DNA of 7,576 nucleotides from Bacteroidota bacterium (GTDB lineage Bacteria; Bacteroidota; Bacteroidia; Chitinophagales; Chitinophagaceae): positions 1 to 7,576 of the forward strand of contig CANHJA010000112.1 in NCBI GenBank assembly GCA_947460795.1, written 5' to 3'. This document shows positions 4,808 to 7,576 of the stretch, in pieces. Positions within the stretch are counted from its first letter, which is position 1. Every line of letters starts with the position of its first letter. The notes under the pieces are model-generated. The model was not told the origin of the DNA, made no database searches, and saw only the letters and a list, made by a program, of their open reading frames with translations. A program made the translations under genes and the position numbers.

Positions 4808-6016
4808 ATGATACGAATAGGAATTGTAAGAGAAGGTAAAACACCACAAGATAATCGTACGCCATTTTCACCTAAACAGTGCAAAGAAATTCAAGAACAA
4901 TATCCTGCAGTTAAATTCATCATTCAACCTTCGCCTATTCGTTGTTTTCAAGATATTGAATATCGAGAGCAAGGGCTCACATTGCAAGAAGATTTAACGG
5001 AGTGTGATATTATTTTTGGTGTAAAAGAAGCGTTGATTGATACTTTAATTCCGAATAAAACCTACTTGTTTTTTTCTCACACAAAAAAAGCGCAACCATA
5101 TAATAAAAAGTTGATGCAAGCATTGATTGAAAAAAACATTCGATTGATTGATTATGAATGTTTAACGCATGACAATGGGCACCGAGTGGTAGGTTTTGGA
5201 TTTTGGGCAGGTGTAGTAGGTGCGCACAATGGCTTATTAGAATATGGCAAAAAAAATAATTCATATCATTTAAAGCCTGTCTATACATTCAAAAACTTCC
5301 AAGAATTAAAAGAGTCGTATGAAAACTTTTTAATGCCTCCAATAAAAATCGTATTGACAGGTTCTGGGCGAGTAGCCACAGGAGTTTTAGACATTTTACA
5401 ATATTTAGACATTGCAGAAGTTGATCCAAATGATTTTTTAAATACGCAGTATGAATATCCTGTTTTTACACATTTAAAAGGGCGAGATTTATATGGTAGA
5501 AAAGATGACAGTTCATACAATCGAGAAGATTTTCATGCACATCCAGAAAATTACACTTGTTTGTTTAAGCAGTATGCAGAAAAGGCGGATATATTAATGA
5601 ACGGAATTTATTGGGATAAAGATATTCCTCGATTATTTGAAGTAAATGATGTTCAAAACCCTGCTTTTAATTTATCGGTTATATCTGATATTACTTGCGA
5701 TGAAAATGGATCGGTACCCATTAATTTAGGCGCTACAACCATTGCAGATCCTACGTATGGTTTCGATAGAAAAACACTGAATAAAGTAGCTGCTCATCAA
5801 AATACAAAAGAAACAATTGATGTGATGGCTGTAGACAATTTACCGAATGAGTTGCCTCGAGATGCCTCTAAATATTTTGGGGGATTTTTACAAACGTATA
5901 TTTTACCTGACTTAATTTCTGGAAATCGAAGTGGCGTAATAGAACGAGCAACGATTTGTGAAAATGGCAAACTAACTCCATTATTCGAATACTTAAGTGA
6001 TTACGCTTATTCGTAA
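4808..6016 (+). CDS. Saccharopine dehydrogenase / lysine-ketoglutarate reductase-like oxidoreductase
   Basis: This 402-residue protein has the AlaDH/PNT-type two-domain fold. The N-terminal domain matches fungal Lys1 at key positions: Arg17 in 'DNRTPFSP', Lys73 in 'FGVKE' and His91 in 'FFSHTKK' align with the yeast Lys1 residues I recall as Arg18 and the catalytic pair Lys77/His96. 'GHRVVGFGFWAGVVGAHNG' (124-142) is the shared hinge segment. The Rossmann domain has 'IVLTGSGRVATGVLDILQYL' (181-200). The tail motif 'AVDNLPNELPRDASKYF' (341-357) is diagnostic of Lys1 and of the LKR half of animal AASS. The reaction would be NAD(P)-linked formation or cleavage of saccharopine from lysine and 2-oxoglutarate. 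No partner enzyme is next to it, so catabolic, biosynthetic or another amino-acid substrate cannot be decided; automated annotation might call it alanine dehydrogenase. ATG 4808 follows the -7 motif; an in-frame ATG at 4730 would run back through hscB. Confidence 0.85.
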   Translation: MIRIGIVREGKTPQDNRTPFSPKQCKEIQEQYPAVKFIIQPSPIRCFQDIEYREQGLTLQEDLTECDIIFGVKEALIDTLIPNKTYLFFSHTKKAQPYNKKLMQALIEKNIRLIDYECLTHDNGHRVVGFGFWAGVVGAHNGLLEYGKKNNSYHLKPVYTFKNFQELKESYENFLMPPIKIVLTGSGRVATGVLDILQYLDIAEVDPNDFLNTQYEYPVFTHLKGRDLYGRKDDSSYNREDFHAHPENYTCLFKQYAEKADILMNGIYWDKDIPRLFEVNDVQNPAFNLSVISDITCDENGSVPINLGATTIADPTYGFDRKTLNKVAAHQNTKETIDVMAVDNLPNELPRDASKYFGGFLQTYILPDLISGNRSGVIERATICENGKLTPLFEYLSDYAYS

Positions 6017-6023
6017 TCTGGCG

Positions 6024-6050
6024 AATTCATTTTTTGAATGAATATGAATT
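6024..6050. terminator. Weak hairpin between convergent genes
   Basis: AATTCAT (6024-6030) and ATGAATT (6044-6050) are inverted, and a tighter TTCATT/AATGAA pair lies inside. The 49-bp gap separates two convergent stop codons, where terminators are expected. The stem has almost no G/C and only a short T-tract, so this is tentative. Confidence 0.25.
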
Positions 6051-6065
6051 GAGATGTTTCTTGAT

Positions 6066-7247
6066 TTACTCCTCCCCTTCTAACTCTGAGGCACCATTTT
6101 TAGACCCCATGATGATGTTGTAAATTTTAAGTGGTTGCTGGTAAATGCTTTTATTAAATCGATTTCCCAATACAATCACCGTAAAGTTATCTTCTATAAA
6201 GCGATAAAAACAGGTATTGTTTCCATGCCACCATCCGTTGTGAAATACGATTTTCATTCCATCAGGGTAGTTTAACATTCTCCATCCTAAACCATAATTT
6301 TTCACACCCGGATTTTCAAAACTATATGGCTTAAAGGCTTCTGCCAAAGTAGATTTTTTAATTAATTTCCCTGAATACAACGCTTGATCCCATTTATACA
6401 TATCTCTCACAGAGCTGTATGTTCCTTTATCACCCCATACACCATCAAAATGCATTTCTGGCTCTTTCGTCCATCGATAGTTGTAACAAAATGAGGCAGT
6501 ACAAACGCGCTCTTTATTTGGATCCAATACAAAAGTATTTTTCATATCTAATGGATTGAACACAAATCGTTTCATAAAATAATCGAATTTCATTCCTGAA
6601 ACACTTTCAACAATCGTAGCAAGAATAGCATAGTTAGAGTTGCAATACCTAAAATGAGTATTGGGAATGAAAGTTAATTTTGGCTTTTTGGTAGCAAAAA
6701 AATCAACTACATCGTCGTTATTAAAATATTTTTTGTCTTTAGGCTTGGTCATTAAATGAATATAATCTGGCAATCCACTTCTGTGATTCAACAACATACG
6801 AATCGTAATTTCCTTATATGGGAAAGAAGTAATATATTTTGAAACATTATCATCCAAATGTAATAATCCTTTGTCTTTCAATAATAAAATAGCCCCTGAA
6901 GTTAATGTTTTGGAAGTGGACGCCAATTGACTTTGGGTTTCTGGACTCCACATAGCGCCACTTTCCTTCTGGCTTACGCCAAAATATCGCTCATATAAAA
7001 CCTTGCCTTTATAGCCAATAAGAACACTCCCATTGAAACCCGCCTTCACTTGATTTTTGTAAAATGTATCTAAATTCCAGATCATTTGTTTGAACTCAGG
7101 CGCTGTGGTATCATTGTACTCAATTTTTACTTTACCAAATTTAGGTGCACTGTCTGGTGTTGGCGAAGCATCTCCTTTAATGTTACATGATAAGAAGATA
7201 TAAATTAGAGAAAATGTATATGTTAGTTGTTGAAATCTTTTTTGCAT
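6066..7247 (-). CDS. Serine hydrolase of the class C beta-lactamase / PBP4* family, probable lipoprotein
   Basis: The 393-residue product has an N-terminal hydrophobic segment (9-20) ending in 'FLSC', so Cys21 is a plausible lipidation site and the mature protein would be membrane anchored. The catalytic triplet is complete: SxxK as Ser110-Thr-Ser-Lys113 in 'LASTSKTLTSG', YxN as Tyr201-Cys-Asn203, and HxG as His336-Asn-Gly338 (replacing the KTG box). 'LLNHRSGLPDYIHL' (152-165) and 'YGLGWRM' (318-324) are standard family landmarks. These proteins act as D-Ala-D-Ala peptidases, esterases or peptidases, and most do not confer beta-lactam resistance, so the family name should not be read as resistance. 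The substrate is unknown. The gene is convergent with the saccharopine dehydrogenase-like gene and divergent from purL. The start at 7247 is supported by the signal peptide and by a -7 motif five bases upstream. Confidence 0.88.
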   Translation of the reverse strand: MQKRFQQLTYTFSLIYIFLSCNIKGDASPTPDSAPKFGKVKIEYNDTTAPEFKQMIWNLDTFYKNQVKAGFNGSVLIGYKGKVLYERYFGVSQKESGAMWSPETQSQLASTSKTLTSGAILLLKDKGLLHLDDNVSKYITSFPYKEITIRMLLNHRSGLPDYIHLMTKPKDKKYFNNDDVVDFFATKKPKLTFIPNTHFRYCNSNYAILATIVESVSGMKFDYFMKRFVFNPLDMKNTFVLDPNKERVCTASFCYNYRWTKEPEMHFDGVWGDKGTYSSVRDMYKWDQALYSGKLIKKSTLAEAFKPYSFENPGVKNYGLGWRMLNYPDGMKIVFHNGWWHGNNTCFYRFIEDNFTVIVLGNRFNKSIYQQPLKIYNIIMGSKNGASELEGEE

Positions 7248-7252
7248 TGCAA

Positions 7253-7260
7253 CAAAGTTA
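7253..7260 (-). promoter_or_regulatory. -7 element for the serine hydrolase gene
   Basis: The minus strand reads TAACTTTG, a full match to TAnnTTTG, ending five bases before the ATG at 7247. No TTG is found at the expected -33 distance; that stretch is A/T only. A transcript from here would be leaderless or nearly so. Confidence 0.45.
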
Positions 7261-7416
7261 ATTTTTTCATTAAAAAAAAATTGTTAAATTTATTCAGATA
7301 GGTGTTAATAACAATTGAAGGATTTTAAGGTTGCAATTTTCTAAAAAATGTTAAAAAAATATGGATAATCAGGGAAAACAAATTTACAAATTCTGAATTT
7401 ATCAATTTGAAAAAAT

Positions 7417-7424
7417 TATCTTTG
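7417..7424 (+). promoter_or_regulatory. -7 element for purL
   Basis: TATCTTTG matches TAnnTTTG and ends four bases before the purL ATG at 7429. A TTTG at 7406-7409 is too close to serve as -33. The remaining 7261-7416 spacer is A/T rich and shows no riboswitch, hairpin or recognisable operator. Confidence 0.5.
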
Positions 7425-7428
7425 CAAC

Positions 7429-7576
7429 ATGCAAGAAGCCACTTTAGAACAAGCCCAAAAATTAGGTTTATCAGAACAAGAATTTAATGAAATAATTTCC
7501 ATTTTAGGACGAACTCCCAATTTTACAGAAACTGCGATGTACTCTGTAATGTGGAGTGAGCATTGTAGTTATAAAA
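7429..7576 (+). CDS. purL: Phosphoribosylformylglycinamidine synthase (FGAM synthase, PurL), N-terminal part (partial)
   Basis: Forty-nine codons are visible before the window ends. They read 'MQEATLEQAQKLGLSEQEF', then 'ISILGRTPNFTETAMYSVMW' and 'SEHCSYK'. The last two stretches are the strongly conserved start of the small-type PurL (subunit II), with the invariant SVMWSEHCSYK. PurL converts FGAR, ATP and glutamine-derived ammonia to FGAM in the fourth step of purine synthesis, working with PurS and PurQ in the small-subunit system. The ATP-binding and active-site regions lie outside the window. The short N-terminus before 'LGLSEQEF' favours the small PurL over the large fused enzyme, which has an extra N-terminal domain. 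ATG 7429 lies directly after a -7 promoter motif. It is divergent from the serine hydrolase gene. Confidence 0.92.
   Translation, partial: MQEATLEQAQKLGLSEQEFNEIISILGRTPNFTETAMYSVMWSEHCSYK

Noticed and set aside
5010..5520. Two minus-strand open frames inside the dehydrogenase gene
   Set aside because: Both are shadows; the plus strand is conserved throughout.
6066..7247. Beta-lactam resistance gene
   Set aside because: The HxG box and family landmarks fit the broad PBP4*/esterase group, and nothing in the sequence shows beta-lactamase activity or mobility.

Overview
The window is an AT-rich stretch of chromosome-type DNA, most likely from a member of the Bacteroidota, probably flavobacteria-like. 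The evidence is: several -7 promoter elements of the form TAnnTTTG typical of that phylum, A-rich rather than Shine-Dalgarno leaders, a secretion signal ending in 'LFAQ', and protein families common there (DPP IV-like S9 peptidase, short Crp/Fnr regulator, serine-hydrolase lipoprotein). I cannot place it to genus. There is no phage, integrase, transposase, CRISPR array or defence cassette in view. Most of the window looks like ordinary housekeeping sequence.

Layout, left to right. Positions 1-2512 hold a minus-strand pair: an ABC-F translation-factor ATPase (YheS-like), followed 10 bp downstream by the N-terminal part of an exported DPP IV-type peptidase that runs off the left edge. A 145 bp spacer separates these from a minus-strand VOC (glyoxalase-fold) protein, which is divergent from a plus-strand Crp/Fnr-family regulator. 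These two share a 60 bp spacer carrying back-to-back promoter motifs. Positions 3693-4148 are non-coding and structurally rich: a perfect 19-nt palindrome, a REP-like inverted repeat, five tandem 21-bp repeats, two further small hairpins and a strong bidirectional-looking terminator. Next come a minus-strand tRNA-Leu(CAA) and, only 18 bp upstream of it, hscB (iron-sulphur co-chaperone). hscB is divergent from a plus-strand saccharopine dehydrogenase / lysine-ketoglutarate reductase-like enzyme. A convergent minus-strand serine beta-lactamase-like lipoprotein follows, and at the right edge is the divergent 5' end of purL (purine biosynthesis).

The genes do not form one pathway: Fe-S assembly, purine synthesis, translation rescue, amino-acid metabolism and cell-envelope hydrolases lie side by side, each mostly with its own promoter. 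The only likely multigene transcripts are ABC-F to DPP IV and, possibly, hscB to tRNA-Leu. The feature most worth a second look is the 21-bp tandem array. Each unit carries a CAGCGCTG-type palindrome and the period equals two helical turns. I did not find a convincing undescribed gene system.
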